Below are positions 11,518 through 37,739 of a stretch of 64,000 nt of DNA, piece after piece; position 1 is the stretch's first letter; each line of letters begins with the position of its first letter. The notes beneath the pieces are model-generated. The model searched no databases. It saw only the letters and a program-made list of their open reading frames with translations, and had not been told where the DNA came from. Made by a program: the position numbers and the translations under genes. Origin of the DNA: Cristatella mucedo. Lineage: Eukaryota; Bryozoa; Phylactolaemata; Cristatellidae. The DNA lies in the NCBI GenBank assembly GCA_009760855.2, contig WPIO01000009.1:2951001-3015000 (forward strand). Reading direction: 5' to 3'.

Positions 11518-13325
11518 GATAATAATAATAATATTATTAAAAAATTTACGTAGCACCCTCAGAGAACTAGATCTCAATCCAGGCATTCGACATATGCTGA
11601 AAGGAAAGTATGTTAATATGGTTAGCGATAGCATGTACAGCGCCATCACACATAAGTACGTAAAGGGGGATTTACACGAACTCAGAGAATGCTTAGTTAG
11701 AACAACTTTTCTCAAGCTTCTTTTTAGATGTCGTGAAAGCCAAAGATGTTCTGACGTCAGTTGGTAGTGATTTCTAAACTTTGGAGCACACCAACTAAAG
11801 GCACGCCATCCAACAGATTTAACATTAGTACGAGGCACAGCTATTTACTTGAGTCACAAGTACGGAGAGGCGGGTTCGATGCTTAACCTGATTGGGAAGT
11901 AGTCAGATAGGCAGGCTAGAGCAAGTGAACGAATAAACCTAAAAGTGAATGACGGGTCTGTGATAAGTGCTATAATGTGGCAATTGAAACTTACGTGACA
12001 GACAAGCCTAGCTGCTTTTTTTATAAACTGTAAGCGCCTCACTGCACAGACCAAAACATCTGCAAGTCAAGACAACAATTCACGAATGAATCTAGATGCG
12101 GCATCCCTTTCTATAAACAAGCTAAAAGGTTTGCTACGACTTGGAGCGCAAAGAAGGCAGACTTGAAATTAAAGCTGATGTGGTCGTCTACTAAAAGACC
12201 AGTTGGTACAAGACACATAGTTTTCGTGCGGATGATTCCGGAGATATTCTGGCCGAACCCTTTCCGTGGGATTGATTTCAAATTTTGGAGTCCCACTAGG
12301 TTGTCTATTGCTAGCAAGTTGCTTTAACTGTAACTCAATTTGAGAAAGTTCCAATCCAAGTTACAAAATTAGCAATAGAGTTTGGAAACTTCAACCAGAT
12401 GCAAGGTGGAGAAGGATTGTCATACATCCGCTATAAAGCTGACTCAGTGAGTGATTACCTCTAAAATCTGAAAAATGAATTTCTCAGTAGGTTTGAATTT
12501 TTGATATAAGATTTTAACTGGTCTGACACTACTGAATCTACTGCTTTTGATATGAAAGGCGGTAGTAAGACTGAGCTGAAGTTGCTCAAGTTCTCCTGGA
12601 CTAGTGCTACCGTCTCAATGAGTGCCTTTCCAACGGCATTTTATAAAAGTGCGGGAAAATACTGTGGGAAAGAACTGTGGCTAAGGACATATTCGTTATG
12701 GTAGCTATGGATGGAAGCAGAAAAATTGATTGATGCATTGCAGAAGGAGAGCAGTGAGTATTAGGCTATAGTGCCAGTAGTCTTCTTTGACTGGGTGATG
12801 AACTTTAAGATGTATTTGGCCATGGCTGGCTCGAATTTGTACTTTGAATTGCAGCAGGTAAATGAGGTCGATGAGTCCAGAGGAGAGTTTACTGAGGGAG
12901 AGGATTCTAGTAGGGATGTTACCTTCGGGATTTACGTTCAGATCTTGTCTACCCAGCTGACAAAGAAGATAAAGGGACGAACTCTTAGATCACTACCAGG
13001 ACCGAAAATTACTGTGACGACCTGTAAAGTGGTTAATGGTGGACATCAGCATTTGTGGATTGCGCATCTGCGACGCGACAATGTTTTTATAGAAGCTGGA
13101 CTTTACTAGGATATATGAGATCTACGTTTGTTCCTTTTACCCGTAGATGGGCGCTTATTTCTAATTTTGTATATGCTTTATCTAGATTGAGCTTAGTAAG
13201 CCAAGGTAATTTAATAGGTTTGGTTAGCCACAGGTCATCTGTCAGAGGCTGCACTGATTGCTTAGTCAGAGGATCCAAACTCATCCAGAATGTCTGCTCG
13301 TGTCATGTTGTATATATTTGACAAT
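11518..13325 (-). mobile_element. Old L2-like LINE family A copy, antisense, internally deleted
   Basis: Reading right to left, it begins upstream of the reverse transcriptase (the stretch paralogous to 23100-23450). It continues to about 12400, then jumps past the YADD-containing core, and resumes in the C-terminal region with the tail and an ATT-rich end at 11518. The fragments line up with the copies at 22350-24600 and 52666-54861 but carry many substitutions and stops, so this is among the oldest copies here. Confidence 0.7.
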
Positions 13326-14654
13326 TAAGGACCGGTCGGATAGACGATGAGTATCAGCATTCGAGGAATACATTTTCGTCAAGAAAGCATCAATTTCGAG
13401 TTTCTTAGGCTTGCGCTATTTAAAGATAATTCTATGTACCGCTATTCAAAGATGATTCTATATACCTGGCCATGTTAAAAAGAACTGAAGGCATCCAGCT
13501 ACCACAGACAGATTTATTTTAGACTTCAAATTGGTAACTCAACTTCCCTGGAAAATAGTTAGGAGTCGCTATACAATAAAAGTAAGATAAGTTATTTAAA
13601 TACTCCTGCATGTTCATCCATGTAATTTAAATACTCCTGCATGTTCATCCATGTAACCGGATAATTCATTTACTTCAATCAGACGGAGTAATTTAAAACC
13701 GTAACCTGAAGTTAGCAACTCACCAGGGAATGAAGATGTCACCATTTTTTTGGAAAAGATCGGCCAGCGATTTTCTTGACTTCGGAAGCATTTCTCAAGC
13801 AGGCTATTGCACGCAGGAAGTTTATTCGCTCTAATTTTGGGCTAAATTGTTTTAAGCAGCAACAATTTTGTAAATCGTCGCAACATCAATATAAATCGTT
13901 TCATTATAAGTAATCTAGCAGCATAAATATGATTGATTATCTAATAAGGAAAATAACCTAGTTTTTGTGCGGTCGATTTCCTTTGAAGTCAACGAAAATA
14001 TTGGAAGAACACCGTATGCACAACATAAGTAATAATGGAGAAAATCTTTCTTTCAAAATAGGCTGCATATTAGGATTGAAATATAGGATTAACGATTCAA
14101 AATTAACGCAACACAAACCATGTGCTAGAAAAAAGTTATTTATTTGTAACCAATAATAAGATTAAAAAAGGAAAAAACATCCTAAACATGAAGACTGATA
14201 CAAATTATTTTAAATCACGATACAGTTTCCAATAACTAAAATACTCAAGATGGGGAGAAACTTTAAGACTCTAATACTATTGCAGGATGTGGAGAAATCA
14301 GAGAAAAATCGCGCATCCGAGCGATTGCCACGAATACTAAATACTTGTTACTCGTAGGTACACCAGATTGGGAATCAGTGGGCTTCTTGAGATCGCAAAA
14401 AAATCTTTAAATCTTTAGCCTAATTCTGACCAGTGAAATTAATAAGCATGAACAGTTGGAGGTAGTGTCATCCAGAACAATTTTAGTTTGGAACAGCACA
14501 CCCAGTATCCTTTATAAAACTCCATGAAAAATAGTAATTACAATAATAGATCGTTCCGCCAACAACGTGATAGTATAACTTGAATCCACGAACTTTCCAA
14601 CACGCTACTACGGAGGAAATAACCATGACCTAGTGGCACGTACGGTATTAAGTT
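13326..14654. other. AT-rich spacer between the galectin genes
   Basis: No gene or element is recognised apart from a 31-bp tandem duplication at 13594-13655. Confidence 0.6.
13594..13655. repeat. 31-bp perfect tandem duplication
   Basis: Two adjacent identical 31-bp units, each starting ATTTAAATACTCCTGCATG and ending CATCCATGTA. The lack of differences points to a recent event or an assembly duplication. Confidence 0.9.
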
Positions 14655-14996
14655 TAGAAAAGCAAGTGTTTAGCTATACCTCGTACAAACCTCAAATCCT
14701 TTGGACACCGTGCAGATAGTTTGCATGCTGCCAAAGCCTGGAAATCACTCCAGAATTCCGTCAAGAAATTCCCTAACTTGACCACATTAAAAAAAAAATA
14801 AAAACGAACCCATTTACGACAGCATTTAGTGAGTCATTGTGATTTGTCCTTTATGTGCTTTTGCGTGCTGACACTGTTGCATGCTGCCACTAACCACATT
14901 TGTTTGCTGACCCTGTGCATGTCGCCCCTAACCCTGTTATTCAAGTTGTTTATTGAGCATGATATTACTAACAATTCGATCACATTTCCTTTGCAA
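14655..14996 (+). mobile_element. L2-like LINE family A, 3' fragment (outer copy of a nest)
   Basis: Runs from the TACCTCGTACAAACCTCAAATCC zone to CACATTTCCTTTGCA, where it is interrupted by a second family A copy. Its probable tail resumes at 15438. Confidence 0.75.
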
Positions 14997-15437
14997 CGCT
15001 TACTGGCCTACCAGCATGTGCGATCAGGCGATTGCAGCTGGTGCAAAACTCGGCAGCTTGACTTGTCTGCCGTGAGCGTCGCAGGTGCCACATTACTCCA
15101 CTTCTCGCCGACCTGCACTGGCTACCAGTCAAGCAACGGATTGACTTCAAGGTTTTGTCGCTCACTTTTAGGTCCCTTCATTCTATGGCTCCAGCCTATC
15201 TGTCAGATATACTACCCCATCAGGCCAAGCATCGTACCGCCACTAACCACATTTGCATGCTGACCCTGTGCATGTCACCCCTAACCATATTATTCATTTG
15301 GTTTGTTTTTCAAGCATGATTTTACTTACCATTCAATTGCATTTCACTTTACAGCAAATGTAAAGCGCCTAGAGAGACATTAAGTTCTCTGAGGGTGCTT
15401 TATCAAGTGAATTCTTCTTCTTATTATTATTATTAAA
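14997..15437 (+). mobile_element. L2-like LINE family A, inner copy with an internal deletion
   Basis: Starts at GCTTACTGGCCTACCAGCATG, nearly identical to 54187 onward. At 15238-15242 (GCCAC) it jumps to the 3' untranslated region and ends with GTAAAGCGCCTAGAGAGAC and (ATT)n. High similarity to the 52666-54861 copy suggests a young insertion. Confidence 0.82.
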
Positions 15438-15590
15438 GCACATATAAAGAGATTGAGGTCTCTGAGGGTGCTGTATAAAGTGTGTTATTATTATTATTAA
15501 ATAAATTATAATATTATAAATAATTAAATATAATATAATATAATATAATATAAATAATAATAATTAAATAAAATATTATAAAGCACGCAA
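15438..15590 (+). repeat. Second LINE tail and AT-rich simple repeat
   Basis: AAAGCACATATAAAGAGATT...GAGGGTGCTGTATAAAGTG plus ATT repeats is the displaced tail of the outer L2 copy. It is followed by a TAATATAATA-type simple repeat. Confidence 0.7.
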
Positions 15591-17236
15591 TTTAGACATG
15601 TAGCACCATCTACGTCTCTAGGTAGAAAGTTTTATTTCATTATTTCTTAGGCCTCAGAAGTTTAAAAATTGCAATTTTTCTTTAAAAACAATGCTTTTAT
15701 GAAAAAGACAGCAACTAGTCTGAGATTAACTAATTTCCAATGAGAAAACTGACATACTCGCATGTAATGGTCAGAAAGAACAGTAAATGAATTAAATTAA
15801 CACATATTTGCTTATTCTAAGTTACATTACAATGAACACGGAAAAGAGATCAGAAATGAATAAGTGCTCCAAATTGCCGTCTATACTGAAGACCAATTTC
15901 TGCTGCCCGAAGACATTTCAGTTTCATACTTCAAGTTCCACTCTTCGATCGTAAACATCAGGAGCTCACCCGTGGACTTTTTAAGACCAAGATCTCTAAT
16001 CAGGTAGTTACAGTATTCTGATTAGAGAAATGTGGCTTTCTCTTCTCATCCGAACCTGTAAAATTAGAATCATGAAGAGGTGGCTGCAGAGAGCTAATTA
16101 AAATCTAAAAGAAACGGCAGATACCAAATGGATCTGCTCTCTCCTGTCGCTGACTGACCTGCTGCTCTCTTCTGTCACTGTCTGACCTGCTGCTCTCTTC
16201 GACAGATAGTTGATCCCTTGCCAAATGTGCGGAGACGGGTAGTTGCATTGTGGTACTGAGGCAACGAATGAAGAAAAGCCTTGATACCTGGTGGGAAATG
16301 TGGTCTTGTCAATTTGAACCTTGGAAGGGCCCATCATGCAACAGTCGCAGCTGCTTGAGTGGTCAGTCGATTGCTGCCAAAACCTGGGGATAGCAAACTT
16401 CCTCCATGGCTCTCGTCATGGCTCTCATATTTCTCGGAATCGTTACCTCACAACCACTGTGATCCCCAAAAACAGCGTCTGTCTCACGACCGGCAGCTGG
16501 CCGAGTCTGCTAAGAAACTGCGTCGATGACCGTTTCCTATTCGTGCAGATTCAGATATTAATGGCTATGTTGAGCGCACTGTTAATTATTTTGTAGGCAC
16601 TGCTATGCTAGAATGTTAAGTTTTTTCTGACCAGCAGCCCTGTTGGGCTCACAGCATCTAAACTTATTCCGTCTCTTCGCTGCACCTGGATGCAGATCCA
16701 CTCAGTTGGCTCTGATTTTGACCTTGCTTAGCGCAGCGATAGGAGTGAGCCCCAGCACTAAAAGCACCGCAATCTGCTTAGAGTGGCAGCGTCTGATAAA
16801 TCGAACCTTTGGAAATCTTTTTCCATACAGAACAGTTATGAGTCGGTGACTTTTTACAGCCTGAAATTTAGTGCCGATTAGCTTACCCAGTGAAGTGCAC
16901 AGCCTCCACCTCCGAGATGGTCGAGGTATCCGTCGCGAGACCAGGAGTAAAGGAGCCGCTCTCGTATAGGCTGACTTACTCAAGCTCCCTACACTAAAAT
17001 TGAAATGCAATTTTAAATGCTTTACAACCCCGGGGCCTCAGGGAAATCAACTGCGCTGAAGCGTGTGACGCTCTGTCAGCATCAGTGCTGCAGCCGGCTG
17101 TCAGCTAGCCACCATTCAACACAGAGGTCGAGAGCTCAGGGTGATCGGTTTGCCCGCATAAGGGCATACTGACACAGAAGGATACAGGAAAACAGCTCCA
17201 ACTGCCCACGTGGGACTCGGTCGGACGGCGGCAGCC
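15591..17236. other. Upstream region of galectin gene 2
   Basis: No other gene is recognised. A two-unit CTGACCTGCTGCTCTCTTC tandem repeat lies at about 16136-16205. The last 250 bases before the start codon are richer in GC and CpG than the rest and include CACGTG at about 17207 (an E-box by sequence only). No TATA box is evident near the ATG; the transcription start cannot be placed. Confidence 0.45.
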
Positions 17237-32216
<14,980 letters not shown>

Positions 32217-32410
32217 ATGCCTCGCCTAATTTCTCTGCAGCTTAAAATATATAGATAGCCTACGCTTGCACGTTCTGAATGACATGACTCCAAACTGTCA
32301 AACAATGTTAGCCGTATGTAGTTGCACTAGCAATATAGCCTGACTCCCTGTTTCTATAGCATAGCGAATCTCTTTAGCCATTGAAAGCATTTCTTGCTTA
32401 ACTATCAATC

Positions 32411-32416
32411 AATAAA
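32411..32416 (+). promoter_or_regulatory. Candidate poly(A) signal of galectin gene 2
   Basis: AATAAA 195 nt after the stop codon, the first one downstream. Confidence 0.55.
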
Positions 32417-33104
32417 AGTAGAGTATATTTGCTCAGTAAAAAGGGAGTCTAGGTGGAATTGGTAAAGTGTGTTTCGACAAGATAAGGATATCTTGTTAAT
32501 TTGGGTAAATGACAAAGCGCCCACTTCCCAGTCAGGCCATGAACATTTCTTATCCATCAAGATCCGTGGATGAAGTAGAGCGGACATTGCACTCACAGCA
32601 CTTGCGCTCTCCCGTTCACACGATCCGGCTCTTTAGAAATATTCAGCAGTTTTTCGTTAGTGGAGAGGCCGGAGGGAATACTTGATTTCTGAAGCTTTTT
32701 CCTTTAGATCTATGATTAATGAAAGTATATCCTTTTCCCGCTTGTGGCTTTCAATCTTGGCGATTTCGGGAGTACCAGAGAGGCAGCAAGCTACCAGCTT
32801 CCACAGGTAAAGCAGCAACCTCACCAAAGTCACTAATAATTTTGATGGTAGTTAAAAAGATGCACCGAAAGCCAGTTTTGTTTTCAGAGAGTTGCCGTAA
32901 ATATCCAGTGTCTCGCTCCTCATAGATTCGTGGAATTTATATGAGACACGTAGATCTCCAGACAGCATATCGTTCGGTATCGCTGCAGTCCCTACTTTAT
33001 TAATTTGCCCTCAAGTCAATGCATCGGTAAGCCTGTTATGCATTTGAGTGAATATTCCCCGACTTGCTTTGTGCGATGGAAGCCAGGAGTAACAGTACTG
33101 CCGA
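32417..33104. other. Spacer without a recognised gene
   Basis: Open stretches on the minus strand around 32640-32930 (for example ...IAKIESHKREKDILSLIIDL) look lysine/glutamate rich but match no family I know and have no clear exon borders. Confidence 0.5.
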
Positions 33105-33262
33105 GCTAGTTTGGTCCAGAGGTTAAGGTGCTTGCCCAACCACTGTCTGGTTGAGGTCGTGGGGTCGAGCCCCGAGGCATATGTGAAGAGCCTGAACAGA
33201 GATTAAGTTCTCTTGAGGCCCTATACAAATGAACTATATATTTATTTATTTATTTTACCTTG
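33105..33262 (+). mobile_element. tRNA-derived SINE with an L2-like tail
   Basis: The head has A box TGGTCCAGAGGTTAAGG and B box GGGGTCGAGCCCC at tRNA spacing. The tail AGAGATTAAGTTCTCTTGAGG then CCCTATACAAATG resembles the family A LINE tail and ends in ATTT repeats. A second copy in reverse lies at 35350-35495. Confidence 0.82.
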
Positions 33263-33296
33263 TATAACCTGTAATATCTAGAAGCAGCAGTATCTT

Positions 33297-33440
33297 TTAC
33301 AGTCGCTCCTCGTTTATCTTTGTTAATCAGTTCCAGACAATACCGCAATAAGTGAATTTCCGCGAAGTAGGATGGATTCTTTGTTTACAAATAAAACTTT
33401 TCGTATTTAGAGTATAGAACGGTTCACGGCTCTTTAAATA
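33297..33440 (+). mobile_element. Tigger/pogo-like DNA transposon end
   Basis: TACAGTCGCTCCTCGTTTATC, then TTCCAGACAATACCGCAATAA and GTGAATTTCCGCGAAGTAGG follow the layout I recall for non-autonomous pogo/Tigger ends (CTCGTTTATCGCGG, CGATAAGTGAA, CCGCGAAGTA). No opposite terminal repeat was found; an (ATT)n run lies at about 33575-33600. Confidence 0.5.
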
Positions 33441-35349
33441 CGGCTTTTAATATCATCAGAGCCCTTTACACAAGAAATAACAATCCTTGAGTCACCATTA
33501 CGCACGTACTACCTCTTCATTAGATAAAATGAGAGAAACTAAGACATATTAGATGTTACAAATGTCATAGTAGTATTGTTATTATTATTATTATTATTAT
33601 TGAACGTTCAATTACTCTATAGTAGCTCATAAGTGAAGAGCTCGCTCTGATTGGCTTGGTTTCACCACATTCAATTTTTTGGAAAATATTTCTAGCCCAC
33701 ACACAAGGAGTGGTCGAGCTGCTGCACTTCGCGTTGAAGGATTTGCTGGGGTGATCGAATGCATAGGTCTGCAGTCCATGAGCACATGATTTCGATTTTT
33801 ATTGAATTACAGGGATGTACAACTGATTCAAGGCAAACGAGCTCGAGCTCTAACACTTTCACCATCTTCTCCGTCGATATTTTAATAAATATGTATCTGA
33901 AAAAGTCGAAGCGAGTAGTGGTGAGAGATAACTACATATCTATTTAAGGACCTGTAAGTCTATAGAGTCGTTGCTAAAGGAATGATTGGCTAAAGGCAGG
34001 TCAAAGCAAGAGCTAGCGAAATTCTCGGTGCGTATTGCTTTAACACGCTCTTCCTTAGCCGAGGTGCACGAAGTAACTGTTTGAGTGCCTATCTTCTTAA
34101 TCATAAGATCATGTAGCGGTAATCGCAATCGATTTGTGCATTGATAAGTTTTTTAAATGCATATTGCGAAGGTCGAGGATTTATTGTCCAGTTGAAAATA
34201 TTGCTAATGCCATGTAGGAAACGATTTTTCACGCCAAGCTCTTCAAATTGTCAAAAAAGGCTGCAGGCACTGTATTTCTGCTACCGATGCAAGCTCTATT
34301 TTTCTTGTACGCTAGAAAGTAGCACATGCCGTTAAAATAACCCCGGAAACTCCCATTGCGGAATGAAGCTCTGAACGTCCATTGTTTTTTCTCCTCGTTG
34401 TTAGATTTAGTTAAGCACATATTTTATGCGGATTGTTCGCTATTGGTCCGGATTGACTGCTATCAAGGTTGAGTCCTTTCTCACCGAAAGTAATGTATCA
34501 CTTTTTTCTCCTTGCTTCATACAATCTAATTTTAACAGAGATTGTATTAAACCATTCGAATTTATATTCACGCGTGCTATCTTCCTACTGGGCAGCACCG
34601 TCTTGAGAAACAGCAATCACTTCCATTCATGCGTATATGCATGTAGGATTTTAAAAATTTGCTAATTTTCATGTACAACTTAGTTTTTTCAATTTTAGTT
34701 TTCAGTTTTGACGATGAATTATTTTTTATTTTTCATTCATATTTTTGAAATATTTGTGATTTCTCCCCGTTGGGCTATCAAAAAACACATTTTTATGTGT
34801 AATTTAGCAGCAACTTTAGTACAAGTTAATTGCTATGCATTATAATGCAAGGTAAAAAATCGAATTACATTTTGTGTAATTTCAGTTAAGCAAATCCTTT
34901 TTTATTTTTGCTCGACATACGGAATTCTGCTTCTTCCGCCGTATTAACGGCCCGTTGTTGCTGGTGCGACAGCAACATGGTGGTAACACGGTGAGCAAAT
35001 CGTTTATCTTTATCTTCCGCAAGCGGAACACAATATCTTGTAGGATTTGGTGAGAGATTTCTTTAAAAAGATTTCTCTTCCTGCTTGACGGCCTAAAACT
35101 GGAATCAAATACTATGAAGTAGTGAAAGTGGTTTTTCTAACTGCAGCTATCTTAAAAGATAATTTACAATTGATACCGAAAAAAATGTAGCTGGCCAACA
35201 CCAGATCTTAACCCAAGTATTGTTGAGAGGTTTAGCCGCTAGTAAATATACCTGTACATAGCAGCACTTATATATTTATATATGCATATGATAATATGCA
35301 GATATAAGTAGCTATTACGTATCCCCCATGCAGTATATACAGACAATAA
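33441..35349. other. Spacer without a firm gene
   Basis: A possible orphan exon at 34886-34990 is discussed in the findings. Otherwise unique AT-rich sequence. Confidence 0.5.
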
Positions 35350-35495
35350 ATAAAATCATGTGTATAGCGCCCAAGAGAACTTAATCTCTATTCAGGCACT
35401 TCACTTACGCCTCGGGGCTCGAACCCATGACCTTAGCCAGACACTGGCCGGGATGAGCTCCTTAACCATTGGACCAAACCAGCTCGGCGAACATT
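35350..35495 (-). mobile_element. tRNA-derived SINE with an L2-like tail, antisense copy
   Basis: On the minus strand: GCCGAGCTGGTTTGGTCCAA (with A box TGGTCCAATGGTTAAGG), B box GGGTTCGAGCCCC, then AGAGATTAAGTTCTCTTGGG and CGCTATACACATG and ATTT repeats. This is the same family as 33105-33262 and has the more intact B box. Confidence 0.87.
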
Positions 35496-36664
35496 ATTAG
35501 AGCAAGATAGAATTCGCGCTGGCGGAAAACAGATATCCCTTTGAGGACCTTGATCAGGTTTGGAATTTTGAACATCAGGTGACCTTAAAAGAAATCTCAA
35601 CGAATGCAGCGCGTATGCTGCTCTTACCTAGCTGTTAAAGTTACAGTTACATAATATGCATACGAAACTAGTAATTGTTAAGAGTAAGCAAACTAGCCCG
35701 GTTTAGGTATCTGACGGTACGGAGTCTACCGTAGATGTGCCTGCGTAGTCTCCACTTCAATCATTTTTGTCGTAGCTGAGATTCCGATAGCCAAAACGAC
35801 TGGAAAGCAAACGCGCCTGTATCGCAGACCAATAATACCAATACAGACCGATAGTAGCAATGCAGACCGATATGTAGATTTACTGGCTATATTGAAAGGA
35901 ATTACTCGCCTGCTACCAAAGATCTCCTGGGATTTATTGCAGAGCTGACGCTTACCAAACTGCTGCCAATAAATTTATTAGGTAGCTTTATTATTGTGCA
36001 TGCAGTTTCTCCTGGTCTTTTTGCAATCCCAAACGGTGATCCCCAAAGTAACGATTTTCCTTTGAGAGTTTCCAATCATTCAAACTAATACCACAAGTTT
36101 TGATGCTACTTCAAAAGATGCAAAAGTGGAAAATTAAGCAACAAGTAATGGTTCTGTAAATTCATACAGGACCTGAAGGATCGTCTAGGCACAGACCGGC
36201 CGAAGTTAAGTACTAAGGTGACTGACTGGCCGGAAAGAAGAATTAAGGCGATTGACTGGGCGGAAAGAAGAATTAAGGTGACTTAATGATTGGGAAAATT
36301 ATTAAGGTTACACAGCACTGAAATGTAGCTTATTTGATAGCCTCTGATGATAACATTGCTTTTATATTTGAAGGGATTTCTTTTAATATTTTATTTCACA
36401 TTTCAAATGTTGGAATGTATCGTCTTTAAAGAGGTCTGATCAAGTGAAAAGTCGCTTGAAAGAAAATTAGCATGCAGCAATGGAGCCAGGCTAATTATGC
36501 AGGGGTCAAGACGAGCGAGTAATGAACAATTGTAGCGCGAGTACATCGCATTTATTTGCCACGCGCTCAGCGGTTGCTCATCGAAATGAAGTAGGATCAT
36601 TTGTTTCGTCGCTGGTACCGGTCGAGGGCGTAGCTCTGGGAGTATGACCCAGGTCGCACGCCTC
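35496..36664. other. Spacer without a recognised gene
   Basis: Contains a 30-bp tandem repeat (2.4 copies) at 36215-36284, unit AAGGTGACTGACTGGCCGGA plus AAGAAGAATT. Short ACCAATAATACCAATACAGA-type duplications occur near 35828. Confidence 0.6.
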
Positions 36665-36960
36665 CTCGCGAATAATAATAATAATAATTCACTTGATAAA
36701 GCGCCCTCAGAGAACTTAATCTCTCTCTAGGCGCTTTACATTTGCGAAGGAATAGCATGGACGCATGATCAGGGAGCAGGGAGGCTATAGGTCCATGCTG
36801 TTACCCTGGACTCCGCCACCACTAGCACGGTTGGGAACAAAAATTATTAGCTGCCAAAGTCTGCTCACAAGTATTCAATGCCCTAAAGCCTTACAAGGAA
36901 GCATGAGTCCTTCCTTTCCCCCCCCGTAGGAGTTGAACGGCGACCTCTAAAGCCAGACGC
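36665..36960 (-). mobile_element. SINE-like element with an L2-A tail, antisense
   Basis: On the minus strand it has a tRNA-like piece with B box GTTCAACTCC, a C-run-derived poly(G), and a body of about 200 bp unrelated to the LINE. At GCAAATGTAAAGCGCC it switches exactly into the family A tail, ending in (ATT)n. The head looks 5'-truncated because no A box is at tRNA spacing. Confidence 0.55.
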
Positions 36961-37080
36961 TAATAATAATAATAATAATAATATTGCACTTGATAAAGCG
37001 CCCTCAGAGAACTTAATCTCTTTCTAGGCGCTTTACATTTGCTGCAAAGTGATACGCAATAGAATAGTAAGTAAAATCAT
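36961..37080 (-). mobile_element. L2-like LINE family A tail fragment, antisense
   Basis: Reverse complement of the family A 3' end, extending past GCAAATG into the ATTCTATTGCGTATCACTTTG upstream zone, so this one is LINE sequence and not SINE. Confidence 0.82.
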
Positions 37081-37739
37081 GCTTGCATCCTAACATAAAT
37101 TTATAACATAAACATTTATATCTATAAAATTATTGATTTAATAAATAGAATTCTTAACATCTGTGTTGCAATGGTAGCTACCACACAGCAACGTTCGGTG
37201 GCTAACGAAGCCTTAGGGCGTTAACCTAAAGGCCAGCCTCATTAGCTGGCTATTCAGTCCTCCCGTTTGGCCTGCTACTGCCATTAATCAGCAGTGGCCC
37301 CGCACCGAACACCTAAGTTCCTTAGACGAGGTCTATCCGGCCGGCCACCCTACGACACGCACAAAGCTCTCCAGAGCTACTGCTTGGCGGTCTGTACCTC
37401 ATTAGAACTTACTACTTTTGAATGTGTATTTCTTAGCACAATTTCGCCCTAAGACCATAACAACTTTACTTGGGAAATTCACCAGATTTCTATTTCTCGC
37501 CTCTCGAAGCAGGAGCAGCAGTAGATAAGATCCGCAAGAACGCCATGTCAGGAGAATCGCTCAATAGAGGTCTAAGAGGCCAATCATACTCCTGCCATTT
37601 TTATGTCTTCGTCTGCCACCTGCAATGGGCCGCGTGAGAGTGGAAGTGTTCTATTCAATAACAACACACTCAAATCACCACTCTTTTAATAGCGAGTAGT
37701 CAACGACAAGAGTCTGATGGGAACGTCGTAGAAATACTG
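37081..37739. other. Unclassified block, possibly a repeat
   Basis: The stretch 37190-37420 (GCCTGCTACTGCCATTAATC ... GGCCGGCCACCCTACGACAC) is more GC-rich than its surroundings and looks like part of an element. I cannot name it. Confidence 0.35.

Noticed and set aside
12771-13109. 112-codon plus-strand frame (FFDWVMNFKMYLAMAG...)
   Set aside because: It is the reverse strand of an old L2-A copy, as comparison with 23100-23450 shows.
32640-32930. Minus-strand open stretches rich in Lys and Glu
   Set aside because: No family match and no clear start or consistent exon borders.
33836-33850. GAGCTCGAGCTC palindrome
   Set aside because: A 12-bp palindrome is not remarkable in 64 kb and has no context.
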